A DNA stretch of 64,000 nucleotides, from assembly GCA_041389885.1 (NCBI GenBank), contig JAWKRB010000013.1:1-64000 (forward strand), given 5' to 3'. Below the pieces are notes generated by a model that was given only the letters and a program-made list of their open reading frames with translations, searched no databases and had not been told where the DNA came from. How positions within the stretch are numbered: the first letter of the stretch is position 1; each line of letters opens with the position of its first letter. The position numbers and the translations under genes were made by a program. Source of the stretch: JAWKRB01 sp041389885 (lineage in GTDB: Bacteria > Myxococcota_A > Polyangia > Polyangiales > Ga0077539). Shown piece after piece: positions 21,961 through 30,890 of this stretch.

Positions 21961-23832
21961 TCAGCCCTCGTCGGGATCGGGCTGGAGCACGCCGGGGTGA
22001 AGGTGCTCGTAGAGGGTCTGCGCCCTGCGCTTGCCGATGCCCTCCACCGCGGCGAGCTCGGCGAGGGTGGCCTCGGAGGCGCCCGCGAGGGAGCCGAAGT
22101 GACGGAGCAGGGCGGTGCGCGCGACGGGGCCCACGCCGGGCAGGTCGTCGACGGCGCTGCGGAGGCGCACGCGGTGGTGGAGGTCTTCGCGGAGCTTGTT
22201 GGCGAAGCGGTGGGCCTCGTCGCGGGCCTTGGCGAGGAGGATGATCCCCGGCGCGTTGTCCTTCATGGTGAGGGGGTTCTTGCGGCCGGGGACGTAGATC
22301 CGGTCGACGACGCGCTCGCCGGTGACGGTCTCACGCTCCTTGGCGAGGGAGCACACGGGGAGCTCGGTGACCCCGAGCTCTTGCAGCACGGCGCGGGCGA
22401 CGTTGAGCTGCCCGCGTCCCCCGTCCACCACGAAGAGGTCCGGGAACTCCCAACCCGCCTCGTTCTTGCGCCCGCGCTTGAAGCGTCGGGAGAGCACCTC
22501 GTGCATGGCCTGGTAGTCGTCGCCTCCGGTGGCGGCGCGCACGTGGTAGCCCCGGTAGCGCTTCTTCCACGGCGCGCCCTCGCGCAGGCACACCACGGCG
22601 CCCACGGTCTCGGCGCCCTGGTGGTGCGAGATGTCGACGCACTCGATGACCCGCGGCGCCTCCTCGAGGCCCAGCGCGCGGCCCAGCGACTCGGCCTGAG
22701 ACTCGGCCTGCGCGACGGCCATGCGGCGCTCGCGAAAGGCGTGCTGGGCGTTCTCCATGGCGAGGGCGAGGAGCCGCCCCGAGTCGCTCTCGCCGTCGGG
22801 GCGGAGCACGTCGACGGCGCGTCCCGCGCGCTCCGAGAGCCACTCCTGCACCCCGTCGACGCCGTCGGGGAGCACGGGCACCAGCACCTCGTGGGGGACG
22901 CTCACGGCGGCGTCGGCGTAGCGCCCGGAGATCACCTGCGCGACGAGCTCGTCGTCGGGGAGCTCGACGCGGCCGAAGGTGCTGCTCTGCGTGTCGCGCA
23001 CGAAGCCGTCGCGCACGATCAGCAGGGTGACCACCACGCTCTCGCCCTCGCGGTAGAGCCCGAACACATCGCGGTCGCGGTCGCTCACGATCGCCACGCG
23101 CTGGGTCTCGGTGACCCGGCGAATCGCGGTCACCTGGTCCCTGAGCCGCGCGGCGCGCTCGTACTCCAGGGACCTCGCCGCGTCGCGCATCTCGCCCTCG
23201 AGGCGCTCGGCGAGCTCGCCGCTGCGGCCGCGGAGAAAGAGCTCGACGTACTCGATCTGCGCCTCGTACTGCGCGGGGTCGACCTCGAGCACGCAGGGCG
23301 CGAGGCAGCGCTTGATCTGGTGCTCCAGGCAGGGCCGCTTGCGCGAGCGAAGCTCGTCGTCGTCGCAGGTGCGGAGCTGAAAGTGCCGGTTGATCAGCCG
23401 CAGCGTGCGCCGCGCGTCGGTGGCGCTGGGGTAGGGGCCGAAGTACTCGGCGCCGTCGGCCCGCGGGCGCCGCACCACCTCGAGCCGAGGCCACGCCGCG
23501 CGCTTGTCGAGGCGCACCGATAGGTAGTCCTTGTCGTCGCGGAGGCGGACGTTGTACTTCGGCCGGTGCTCCTTGATCAGCGCGTTCTCGAGGAGCACCG
23601 CCTCCTTCTCCGTGGCGGTGACCACGGTCTCGATGTCGCCGAGCACGCGCTCGAGCAGCGGGATGAAGTACCGGTAGTCCGACGAGTTCGGCTGGAAGTA
23701 CTGGCGCACCCGCGCGCGCAGCGATTTGGCCTTGCCGACGTAGACCGCGGCGCCCTTCTTGTTGCGAAAGATGTAGCAGCCGGGAGAGCTCGGCAGGGTC
23801 TCCAGGCGCGCGCGCAGGGTCTCAGAGAGCAT
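21961..23832 (-). CDS. uvrC: Excinuclease ABC subunit C
   Basis: A 623-residue UvrC that makes both incisions in nucleotide excision repair with UvrA and UvrB. The GIY-YIG nuclease is at the N-terminus (GCYIFRNKKGAAVYVGKAKS). A Cys cluster and the UVR motif follow (about 205-240, LERLEGEMRDAARSLEYERA-like). The RNase H-like endonuclease has ECVDISHHQGAETVGAVVCL and FPDLFVVDGGRGQLNVA with its Asp residues. Tandem helix-hairpin-helix motifs end the protein (LPGVGPVARTALLRHFG, VEGIGKRRAQTLYEHL). Start is the ATG of MLSETLRARLETLP; length is normal. It is convergent with the preceding gene. Confidence 0.97.
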   Translation of the reverse strand: MLSETLRARLETLPSSPGCYIFRNKKGAAVYVGKAKSLRARVRQYFQPNSSDYRYFIPLLERVLGDIETVVTATEKEAVLLENALIKEHRPKYNVRLRDDKDYLSVRLDKRAAWPRLEVVRRPRADGAEYFGPYPSATDARRTLRLINRHFQLRTCDDDELRSRKRPCLEHQIKRCLAPCVLEVDPAQYEAQIEYVELFLRGRSGELAERLEGEMRDAARSLEYERAARLRDQVTAIRRVTETQRVAIVSDRDRDVFGLYREGESVVVTLLIVRDGFVRDTQSSTFGRVELPDDELVAQVISGRYADAAVSVPHEVLVPVLPDGVDGVQEWLSERAGRAVDVLRPDGESDSGRLLALAMENAQHAFRERRMAVAQAESQAESLGRALGLEEAPRVIECVDISHHQGAETVGAVVCLREGAPWKKRYRGYHVRAATGGDDYQAMHEVLSRRFKRGRKNEAGWEFPDLFVVDGGRGQLNVARAVLQELGVTELPVCSLAKERETVTGERVVDRIYVPGRKNPLTMKDNAPGIILLAKARDEAHRFANKLREDLHHRVRLRSAVDDLPGVGPVARTALLRHFGSLAGASEATLAELAAVEGIGKRRAQTLYEHLHPGVLQPDPDEG

Positions 23833-23938
23833 CGGCGGTGGTGCGCGGGAGCGTAGTGCAAGCGGCGGCGGCGTGCAGTCGGTGATTCCCCGAACGCGAG
23901 GGAGTCTGGCATCCTCGGCGGCTGCTGTGAGGTGCCTG

Positions 23939-24925
23939 GTGAGAAGAAGCGGATTGTGGTTCGTCGTCGGCGTCGCGTTGTCAGGGTGTCCGTCGCGACG
24001 TCCCCCGCCCCCGCCCCCGCCTCGGCCGCCGGAGCCGGCGCTGCTCTCGTTCGACGCGATCCGCGTCACCCACGAGCCCTGGGCGCAGACCGACACCGCC
24101 GCGAATTCCGCCCTGGTGGGGCGACGCGGGCAGCTCACCCAGGCCCTGGCCGAGGCCGTGCTCCGCAGCGCGAACGCGCCGGTCACCGCGTGCTACAAGG
24201 GCTTTCTCGCGTTCAACCCGCAGGCCGCGGGGAGCGTCACCACGCTCATGCGCGTCGACCCCGACGGGCAGGTGCGCGACGTCGAGACCGTGGGCTCGCC
24301 CGACCCCTCCATCGCGCTGATGATGCCCTGCGTGCTCGACGCGGTGCGCTCGCGGCGCTTCCCCGCGACGCGGGGCTCGTCGCTGGTGTCGTTCCCCTTC
24401 ACGTTCAACAACGGCGAGGCGGGCGCGCAGAACGCCCCGGCGGTCGACCCCTCGCGGGCGCGCCCCGGCGAGATCCTCGCGGCGAACCCCGACCCCATCA
24501 CCGTGCGCGCGTGGCGGCCCACGCTCGTGCCCAACGCCGCGCCCGCGCGGGTGGCGACGCGCGAGCTGATGATCCAGTCGGTGCCCGACGTGACCTCCCT
24601 GGTCGAGACCTGCTACGCCGCCGCGCTGGTGATCATCCCGACGCTCTCGGGGAGCTTCTCGCTCCGCGTCGCCGTCGAGCCCTCGGGGCACGTGCGCGAC
24701 CTCGAGACCGAGGCCCAGGGCATGCTCGGCGTCGGACCCTGGCGCGACTGCATCCGCACGCTCGGGCGCCAGCTGCTCTTTCACGCGTCGGTGACCGGGG
24801 CGGCGATCACCATCCCGGTGAGCGTCGAGCTCACCCAGCCCGAGGTCGCCGAGCCCGCGCCCGCGCCCGTGCCCGAGCCCGCGCCGGGGCCGCCCCCGCG
24901 CCGACGGCCGCGCCGCGTTCGCTAG
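23939..24925 (+). CDS. AgmX/PglI C-terminal-domain lipoprotein
   Basis: About 328 residues: the lipobox VGVALSGC, a proline run (PPPPPPPRPPEP), then two copies of a TonB-C-like domain. Each copy has the paired-Cys pattern seen in AgmX/PglI proteins of myxobacteria: TACYKGFLAFNPQAAGSVTT with a later MPCVLDAV, and ETCYAAALVIIPTLSGSFSL with a later RDCIRTLG. In Myxococcus, AgmX is tied to gliding motility. The tail is Pro/Glu- then Arg-rich. GTG at 23939, preceded by GTGAGG, gives the best signal peptide; GTG at 23927 or ATG at 23873 are alternatives. Its TAG stop is the first base triplet of a dispersed repeat. Confidence 0.75.
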   Translation: MRRSGLWFVVGVALSGCPSRRPPPPPPPRPPEPALLSFDAIRVTHEPWAQTDTAANSALVGRRGQLTQALAEAVLRSANAPVTACYKGFLAFNPQAAGSVTTLMRVDPDGQVRDVETVGSPDPSIALMMPCVLDAVRSRRFPATRGSSLVSFPFTFNNGEAGAQNAPAVDPSRARPGEILAANPDPITVRAWRPTLVPNAAPARVATRELMIQSVPDVTSLVETCYAAALVIIPTLSGSFSLRVAVEPSGHVRDLETEAQGMLGVGPWRDCIRTLGRQLLFHASVTGAAITIPVSVELTQPEVAEPAPAPVPEPAPGPPPRRRPRRVR

Positions 24926-24990
24926 TCCGTTTCCACAGGGGACGTGAAGGGTTGCAGTGAACCCACGCCGCGGGCCCACACCGCGCGCCC
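24923..24990 (+). repeat. TAG-anchored dispersed repeat, copy 1
   Basis: About 65 bp beginning at the stop codon of the AgmX-like gene is closely matched by 62305-62237 read on the other strand. The best-conserved core is GTGAACCCACGCCGCGGGCC followed by CAC and CCGCGCG. Upstream the pieces ACAGGG and TGAAGGG are shared. A small imperfect hairpin (GGGTT/AACCC) is present. Confidence 0.7.
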
Positions 24991-25021
24991 TCTCCCGCCT
25001 CGGGCTGCGTTCGACACACAA

Positions 25022-25380
25022 GTCATGAATCCGCTTGAAAACAAGCGTGATGCGCCTCTGGTCGGTCCGCGCCGCCCGTCCCTTCGACCCAGCGCGTGGC
25101 CCCTCCACCCCCGCCCCCTCCTCCATGGGCTTCGCCGATGGAGGAGGGGCTGCGTCCTTCGGGTACGATGCTCCGCGTCGAACTGCCCTTGGGATGCGTC
25201 ACATGGCCTGAGACCGCGCGGATGTGCCTGCCATCCCTTGTGTCTCAGCCTCCTCCATCGGCGAAGCCCATGGAGGAGGGGCGGTGGAGGGGCCCCGCGT
25301 CGGGTCGAAGGGACGAGGGGCGGTGCGGACAGGGGGCAGACCAGAGGCGCATCACGCTTGTTTTCAAGCGTATTCATGAC
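25022..25380. repeat. Long imperfect inverted repeat, nested hairpins (MITE-like)
   Basis: The arms 25022-25149 and 25249-25380 are reverse complements over about 125 bp with few mismatches. Each outer end carries GTCATGAAT, then the palindrome GCTTGAAAACAAGC, then GTGATGCGCCTCTGGTC. Each inner end carries its own hairpin, CCTCCTCCAT with ATGGAGGAGG. The spacer of about 100 bp has no gene. The structure resembles a non-autonomous mobile element or a large cruciform-forming site; no flanking target duplication was recognised. Confidence 0.75.
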
Positions 25381-25543
25381 GACACCTCTCTCCCCCCCCA
25401 TGGGTTTCCCCGGCGGCGAGGCGCTGACGTCGCTGGTCCGATTCGTCCCGAAGTCGGGACAGAAAGCCCCGGGCGGCCCCCGCCCCCGGGCTCGGGCCTC
25501 ACGCGATTTTCCGCACGGCACGACGGCTGCTCTGCTCCGCGCC

Positions 25544-26842
25544 ATGCAACGAAGCGGTGCCGTGAGGGTGCTCGTTCTTGGGGGTGAGTGGGCGTGGAGG
25601 GATGAGGTCTGCCGCGCGGCGCAGGCCTGCGGCGCGGTCGTGGTGAGCCACGACCCCGACGTCCTGCTGCTCCCGGTGCGGGGCTCCGAGGAGGAGCGCC
25701 TGCGCGAGGTGCGCCGGGTGATCGCCGAGAACCCCGAGCGCCCGGTGATCGTCGTCGGGGCGCGCGAGGAGGCGCGCGAGCCCATGCTGCTGCTCGGCGA
25801 GGGGATCTACGACTGCCTCCCCTGGCCCGCCGAGGCGCCGAGGTTCAGCCACGCGCTGCGCCGGGCCGCGGAGTGGCGCAAGCTCGCCGTCGAGAACCGC
25901 ACCCTGAAGCACGGCGTTCAGGAGCGGCGGCCGCCTCGCCTCGGGCTCATGGTGGGCTCGTCGCCCGCGATGATGGACCTCTACCGCGTCATCGTGCAGC
26001 TCGCGCCGACCTCGGCGTCGGTGCTGATCCTCGGCGACGAGGGGGCGGGCAAGGAGCTCGTGGCGAGGACCATCCACGACCGCTCCGAGCGCGTGGGCGC
26101 CTTCGTGTCGGCGCGCTGCCGCCGCGGGGGCGACGCCGACTTCGCCCGCGAGCTCTTCGGCGACGACGCGCGCCCGGGGCTCATCGAAGACTCCCACAAG
26201 GGCACGCTCTTCCTCGATGACGTCGACGCGCTCGGGCCCCGCGGGCAGGCGCAGCTCCTGCGGGTCATCGAGGAGCGCGCGGTGCGCCGCGGGGGGCTCT
26301 CCCGCCCGGTCGACCTGCGGCTGGTGACCGCGACGAGCACCGACCTCAACGCCGAGTCCGACGAGGGGAGGTTCCGAGAGGACCTGCTCTTTCGACTCCA
26401 GGTGGTCACCCTCCAGGTGCCCCCGCTCTCGGCGCGCCGCGAGGACCTCCCCGCGCTCATCGAGCACTTCACCCAGCACTACGCGATGATCCTCGGGCGG
26501 CCGGCGCCCTCGCTGAGCCCCGAGGCGCGCGACGCGCTGGTGCGGCACCCCTGGCCCGGCAACCTCCGGCAGCTCGCGCAGACCCTCGAGCGCGCGGTGC
26601 TCCTGGCCCGCGGCGACATGATCGTGCGCGACGACGTCGAGCGCGCCCTCGCGCCCCGCGCCAACGTCAGCAGCGCCGAGCCCTGGCGCACCCTCGCCGA
26701 GATCGAGCGCGAGTACATCGACCGGGTGCTCCTGCACACCAACGGCAACAAGACCCGCGCCGCCGAGGTGCTGGGCATCGACCGGCGCACGCTCTCGCGG
26801 CTCTTCGCGCGCGAGCGCGTCGAGGGCGCCGCGTCGCACTGA
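25544..26842 (+). CDS. Sigma-54-activator-like AAA+ protein lacking GAFTGA, Fis-type HTH
   Basis: A 432-residue protein. The N-terminal 115 residues look receiver-like (VRVLVLGGEWAWRDEVCRAA, PERPVIVVGAREEAREPMLL), but acidic phosphorylation residues are not clear. The AAA+ domain has a Walker A variant LGDEGAGKELVARTIHDRS, Walker B GTLFLDDVDALG, RFREDLLFRLQVV and the Arg-finger region. Where the sigma-54-contacting GAFTGA loop should be, it reads ELFGDDARPGLIEDSHKG. A Fis-type HTH ends the protein (NKTRAAEVLGIDRRTLSRLF). It should therefore not open sigma-54 complexes in the usual way. The ATG was chosen because upstream sequence belongs to the inverted repeat. It is convergent with the histidine kinase gene. 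Confidence 0.85.
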   Translation: MQRSGAVRVLVLGGEWAWRDEVCRAAQACGAVVVSHDPDVLLLPVRGSEEERLREVRRVIAENPERPVIVVGAREEAREPMLLLGEGIYDCLPWPAEAPRFSHALRRAAEWRKLAVENRTLKHGVQERRPPRLGLMVGSSPAMMDLYRVIVQLAPTSASVLILGDEGAGKELVARTIHDRSERVGAFVSARCRRGGDADFARELFGDDARPGLIEDSHKGTLFLDDVDALGPRGQAQLLRVIEERAVRRGGLSRPVDLRLVTATSTDLNAESDEGRFREDLLFRLQVVTLQVPPLSARREDLPALIEHFTQHYAMILGRPAPSLSPEARDALVRHPWPGNLRQLAQTLERAVLLARGDMIVRDDVERALAPRANVSSAEPWRTLAEIEREYIDRVLLHTNGNKTRAAEVLGIDRRTLSRLFARERVEGAASH

Positions 26843-26866
26843 TCCCTCTGGGAGAGAGCGCGTTCG

Positions 26867-28225
26867 CTACGGCGAGGGGGCGGCGACCCAGCGCGGGAGC
26901 GTCACGCGCACGGTGGTCCCGGCGCCCTCGCGCGACTCGATGTGGAGCGCGCCCCCGTGGGCGGTCGCGATGCGGCTCACGATGGCGAGGCCGAGCCCGC
27001 TGCCGGCGACGTCGCGCTCGGGGGTGGCGCGAAAGAAGGGCTCGTGGGCGTGCTCGACCACGACCCCGCTCATGCCGACGCCGTTGTCGCTCACGCTGAG
27101 CTCGACGACGTCGCCGTCGACCTCGGCCTCGAGGGAGATCGAGAGCGGGCGATCGGGCGCGCGGTATTTCAGCGAGTTCTGCACGAGGTTCTGCACCACC
27201 TCGCGCAGGGGGACCTCGCCGATGCCCACCACCGCCTCGGGGATCGACACCTCGAAGGTCGCCTCGACGCGGGTGACCTCGGCCTCGAACTGCTCCAGCA
27301 CCGAGCTCACCACCGCGCTGAGCGAGGCCGGGCCCTGCGAGACGTTGCCCGCGCGGGCGAGGCGCAGGAGCTCGTCGACCATGGCCACGAGCTCGTCGGT
27401 CTTGCGCGAGATGCGCTCGGCGTAGCGGGCCACCCGGTCGGGGTCGTCGGGGGTCTCGGAGATCAGCGAGGCGTAGCCCGTGATCGGGTTCGCGAGGCCC
27501 TTGAGGTCGTGCGCCACGCGGTGCGCGAAGTCGTCGAGGTCGCGGTTGCGCTCGGCGAGGAGCGCGAGGTGCCGCGAGCCCTGGTCGCTCTCGTGCGTCA
27601 GCCGACCCACCACCAGCCGGCGCACCACCAGCAGCAGCGCGAGGACCATCAGGTTCGCGGCGAGGTCGACGCGGCCCTCGGTGCGCCGGGTGGCGCCGAG
27701 CATGTCGTAGAGCGAGCTCGAGCGGACGGTGTGCTGCCGCAGGAGGTTCGCCGCGATGAGCGCCTGCCGCGTGCGAATGGGCGAGAGCGCGTTGTAGAGC
27801 AGCACCCGCGCCTCGTCGGCCTCGCCCCGCTGCGCCACGGCGATGACCCGCTCGAGGGTGCTGAAGTACATCCGGGTCACCGCGACCATGCGGAAGTAGT
27901 CCTGCAGGCGCTGGGTGTCTTCGCTGCGCTCGGGGTTGCTCAGGTAGCGACGCCCCACCTCGCGAAAGGTCGCGTCAGACTCGGAGGCGTGGCGCGCGAG
28001 CTCGACGAGCTCGTCGTGGCGCGTGCGGGGCATCACCCGGAGCACCTCGGCGTGCAGCGAGGCGACGATGGCGTTGAGCTCGGCCACCGCGTCGATGCGG
28101 TGCGAGAGCGAGACGAAGAGCTCGTCGCTGCGCCGCTGCGCGCGCACGGTGAGCCACTGCGCCGCGAGCAGCTTCGCCAGCAGCACCAGGGCGATGGCGG
28201 CGAAGCCGGCCTCGGCGAAGCGCAT
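26867..28225 (-). CDS. Membrane sensor histidine kinase
   Basis: About 452 residues: TM1 near the N-terminus (FAAIALVLLAKLLAA), a 170-residue helical periplasmic sensor, and TM2 (LAANLMVLALLLVV). The HisKA H-box is FAHRVAHDLKGLANPITGY, and the HATPase domain has an N-box (VVQNLVQNSLKYRAPDRP), DNGVGM and GSGLGLAIV. It autophosphorylates on the H-box His and would pass the phosphate to the NtrC-type regulator encoded immediately upstream. ATG at 28225 is used; a GTG at 28255, two bases after the regulator stop, is equally possible. Signal unknown; the sensor resembles four-helix-bundle ligand domains. Confidence 0.9.
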   Translation of the reverse strand: MRFAEAGFAAIALVLLAKLLAAQWLTVRAQRRSDELFVSLSHRIDAVAELNAIVASLHAEVLRVMPRTRHDELVELARHASESDATFREVGRRYLSNPERSEDTQRLQDYFRMVAVTRMYFSTLERVIAVAQRGEADEARVLLYNALSPIRTRQALIAANLLRQHTVRSSSLYDMLGATRRTEGRVDLAANLMVLALLLVVRRLVVGRLTHESDQGSRHLALLAERNRDLDDFAHRVAHDLKGLANPITGYASLISETPDDPDRVARYAERISRKTDELVAMVDELLRLARAGNVSQGPASLSAVVSSVLEQFEAEVTRVEATFEVSIPEAVVGIGEVPLREVVQNLVQNSLKYRAPDRPLSISLEAEVDGDVVELSVSDNGVGMSGVVVEHAHEPFFRATPERDVAGSGLGLAIVSRIATAHGGALHIESREGAGTTVRVTLPRWVAAPSP

Positions 28226-28257
28226 CGCGCGGCCGCGAGGGACGAGGGACGCCACGG

Positions 28258-29649
28258 TCAGTCCTCGACCTCGCCGCCGCGGGCGAGGATGCGTCGGATG
28301 GTCTTGCGGTCGACCCCGAGGGCCTCGGCGGCCTGGGTCTTGTTGTCGTGCAGGTGCAGCAGCACCGCGCGCACGAACGACAGCTCGATGTCCTCGAGGG
28401 AGGGCACGCCGTGCGCGAGGACCTTGCTCCACAGCGCCGGCAGCGACAGCGGCGCCGCCCCCGTCGACGAGCTCACCGTCGCCGCGTCGACCACCGGCGG
28501 GAGGTCCGCGGGGAGGATCACCTGCCCCGACGCCATCGCCGCCGCGCGGTGCACGGCGCTCTGCAGCTCGCGCACGTTGCCGGGCCAGGGCCGCCGCTCG
28601 AGGGCGGTCAGGGTCTCGGGCGCGAGGCGCTTGGGCGGCTCCCCCGGCGAGCTCGTCGAGTGGCTGAGAAAGTGCGCGGCGAGGGCGGGGATGTCTTCTC
28701 GGCGCTCGCGCAGGGGCGGCACGTTGATCTCGATGACCCGCAGGCGAAAGAGCAGGTCGTCGCGAAAGCGCCGCTGCGCCACGAGGTCGTCGAGGTCCCG
28801 GTGCGTCGCGCACACCACCCGCACGTCGACCTTCACGAGCTCGTCGCTCCCGACCGGGCGCACCTCGCCGTCTTGCAGCACCCGCAGCAGCTCGGCCTGC
28901 ACCCGCGCCGGGAGCTCCCCCACCTCGTCGAGAAAGAGCACGCCCCCGTGGGCCTGCTGAAACAGCCCCTTGCGCGAGGCCACCGCGCCGGTGAAGCCCC
29001 CGCGGGTGTGCCCGAAGAGCTCGCTCTCGAGCGTGCCCTCGTTGAACGACGAGCAGTTCACGGGCACGAAGGGCATGTCGCGCCGCGACGAGTAGCGGTG
29101 GATCGCCCGGGCCACCCACTCCTTGCCCACCCCGGTCTCGCCCCGCACGAGCACCGGCGCGCTCGACGCCGCCGCGCGGGCGATGGTGCCGTAGAGCGAC
29201 ACGATCGCCGCGCTGCGACCGACGATCGACTCGCGCGGCTGCGGCGCCTGCGCGGGCGTGGGGTGCGCCGTGCGACGCGTCGCCGCGGCGCGGTCGAGGG
29301 CGGTCTGCACCGCCGCGCGCAGGGGCGCCGCGCGAATGGGCTTCGGGAGGTAGCTCTCGGCGCCGCGGCTCACCGCGCGCACCGCGTCGTCGAGGCCCCC
29401 GAAGGCCGTCAGCAGGATCACCGGCAGCCCGGGGCGCTCGGCGCGGAGCGCGTCGAGGAGCGAGAAGCCGTCGGCGCCGGGCATGCACACGTCGGAGAGC
29501 ACACACTGCACGGGCTCGCGGCGCACCACGGCCAGCGCCTGCGCGACCGAGCTCGTGGTGGTCACGCGCCAGTCGCCCACCGACAGGATGTCCTTCGCGA
29601 GCTCGGCGTTGTCAGGGTCGTCGTCGACCACGAGGATGTGAGAGGTCAA
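28258..29649 (-). CDS. NtrC-family sigma-54 response regulator
   Basis: A 463-residue protein with a receiver domain (HILVVDDDPDNAELAKDIL; phospho-acceptor Asp in CVLSDVCMPGADG), a complete AAA+ domain (Walker A GETGVGKE; the sigma-54 loop as GGFTGA; GGVLFLDEVGELPA; FRDDLLFRLRVI) and a Fis-type HTH (NKTQAAEALGVDRKTIRRIL). It activates sigma-54 promoters when phosphorylated. The start is TTG at 29649. It is cotranscribed with the sensor kinase gene that follows within 35 bp. It provides a direct contrast with the neighbouring activator that has lost its GAFTGA loop. Confidence 0.93.
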   Translation of the reverse strand: MTSHILVVDDDPDNAELAKDILSVGDWRVTTTSSVAQALAVVRREPVQCVLSDVCMPGADGFSLLDALRAERPGLPVILLTAFGGLDDAVRAVSRGAESYLPKPIRAAPLRAAVQTALDRAAATRRTAHPTPAQAPQPRESIVGRSAAIVSLYGTIARAAASSAPVLVRGETGVGKEWVARAIHRYSSRRDMPFVPVNCSSFNEGTLESELFGHTRGGFTGAVASRKGLFQQAHGGVLFLDEVGELPARVQAELLRVLQDGEVRPVGSDELVKVDVRVVCATHRDLDDLVAQRRFRDDLLFRLRVIEINVPPLRERREDIPALAAHFLSHSTSSPGEPPKRLAPETLTALERRPWPGNVRELQSAVHRAAAMASGQVILPADLPPVVDAATVSSSTGAAPLSLPALWSKVLAHGVPSLEDIELSFVRAVLLHLHDNKTQAAEALGVDRKTIRRILARGGEVED

Positions 29650-29715
29650 GCCGCGAAGATAGCGCGGCTCCGCGCGGGCAGGGGGCGATGCGGGAAAAAG
29701 CGCGAGGGGGTGTGA

Positions 29716-30771
29716 TCAGCAGCAGGTGCCGCCCGCCGCGCCGCCCGAGGAGGCCGCCGGGGCGCTCGGGCCGCAGGGGAAGAGCCCGTAGTGGGTCCCC
29801 TTGGCGCCGGTGACGGCGAAGTGCGGGGCGAGGCGGGTCTTGGTGAGCATGTCGGCGGTGTTGCCGCACACCAGCATGGGCTTGTGGGCCTCGAAGACGT
29901 GGTGGTCGTCGAGCACGAAGCGCCGGGGGTTGTTGACCTCGGTGCCGAGGTAGACCGCGACCTGGCCGTAGTCTTCGCACTGGTCCTCGAGGTCGAGGGC
30001 GAAGGCGCGGACGGTGCGGGAGGTGAAGGTCATCCCCTCGAGCTTGGCGGCTATGTCACGGTTCTGAATCGCGAGGGGGCGGCTCGACAGGGTGCGGTGG
30101 TCGAGGCACCCCGCCGCGCGCAGCGCCCGGCGAAAGTCTTCGGTGTACATCGCCCCGCCCAGGCACTCGCCGAGGATCACCGGGTCGGTGGCGAGGTGCG
30201 CGGGCACCCGGCGGTCGCAGAAGACGTCGGAGAAATACAGCTCGCCGCCGGGCTTGAGCGCGCGAAAGATCTCGCGCAGCACCCGGGGCTTGTCGGGGGA
30301 GAGGTTCACCACGCAGTTCGAGATCACCACGTCGACGCTGCCGGGCTCGACGCCGGCGCCCGCGAGGTCTTCGATGTACCCGTGGAGAAAGGTCACGTTC
30401 GAGCTCGCGTGGCCGAAGGCGTCGGCGTGGTGGCGCTGGTGGCGCTGGGCGATCTCGAGCTGCTCGGGGGTCATGTCGACGCCGAGCACCCTGCCCTTCT
30501 CGCCGACGAGGGCGCTCACGAGGTAGGCGTCCTGCCCGTGCCGCAGCCCAGGTCGAGCACCGTGGCGCCCTCCAGGCACGGGGGGATCGACGAGCCGCAG
30601 CCGTAGAAGCGCTCGACGACCTCGGGGTGCAGCTTCGCCGCGACGGGGCGCGCAGGTAGGGGGAGGGGCTCGGCGGCGCAGCACGCGTCGGTCTTGAGGT
30701 CGGCGCTCGTGGAGAGCACGCGCCGTAGTACTGCGCACGGCGTCGAGGTGAGAGGCGCTCGCTTGGGTCAC
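29716..30771 (-). CDS. arsM: Arsenite S-adenosylmethionine methyltransferase (three apparent indels)
   Basis: Joined across frames, the locus encodes a full ArsM that methylates As(III) with SAM. The expected cysteines are present: YGCGSSIPPC, VISNCVVNLSPDK and ILGECLGGAMYTEDF, matching the three As-binding Cys positions of the family. The SAM motif is VLDLGCGTG. It starts at GTG (MTQASASHLDAV). The first and last parts share one frame, but the middle is displaced. Single missing bases are needed at about 30730, 30721 and 30537, the last turning GTGQDAYL into a shift. The C-terminus ends in Cys-Cys. Because all catalytic residues survive, sequence error is more likely than loss. It is divergent from guaA. 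Confidence 0.85.
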   Translation of the reverse strand: MTQASASHLDAVRSTTARALHERRPQDRRVLRRRAPPPTCAPRRGEAAPRGRRALLRLRLVDPPVPGGRHGARPGLRHGQDAYLVSALVGEKGRVLGVDMTPEQLEIAQRHQRHHADAFGHASSNVTFLHGYIEDLAGAGVEPGSVDVVISNCVVNLSPDKPRVLREIFRALKPGGELYFSDVFCDRRVPAHLATDPVILGECLGGAMYTEDFRRALRAAGCLDHRTLSSRPLAIQNRDIAAKLEGMTFTSRTVRAFALDLEDQCEDYGQVAVYLGTEVNNPRRFVLDDHHVFEAHKPMLVCGNTADMLTKTRLAPHFAVTGAKGTHYGLFPCGPSAPAASSGGAAGGTCC

Positions 30772-30890
30772 AGAGGGGCTGATCCTTCGGCTGACGCCCG
30801 CCGGGCGCCGCCTGGGGGGAGTCTACGTCGCGTCGGCCCTGCGAGGTGACGCTGCGCACTGCCGCACCCCGTGATACACGCAGAGGCCCT

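Noticed and set aside
24944..25543. N-terminal extension of the AAA+ activator through the inverted repeat
   Set aside because: The frame is open only because of base composition, and it crosses both repeat elements. The receiver-like domain starts after the ATG at 25544.
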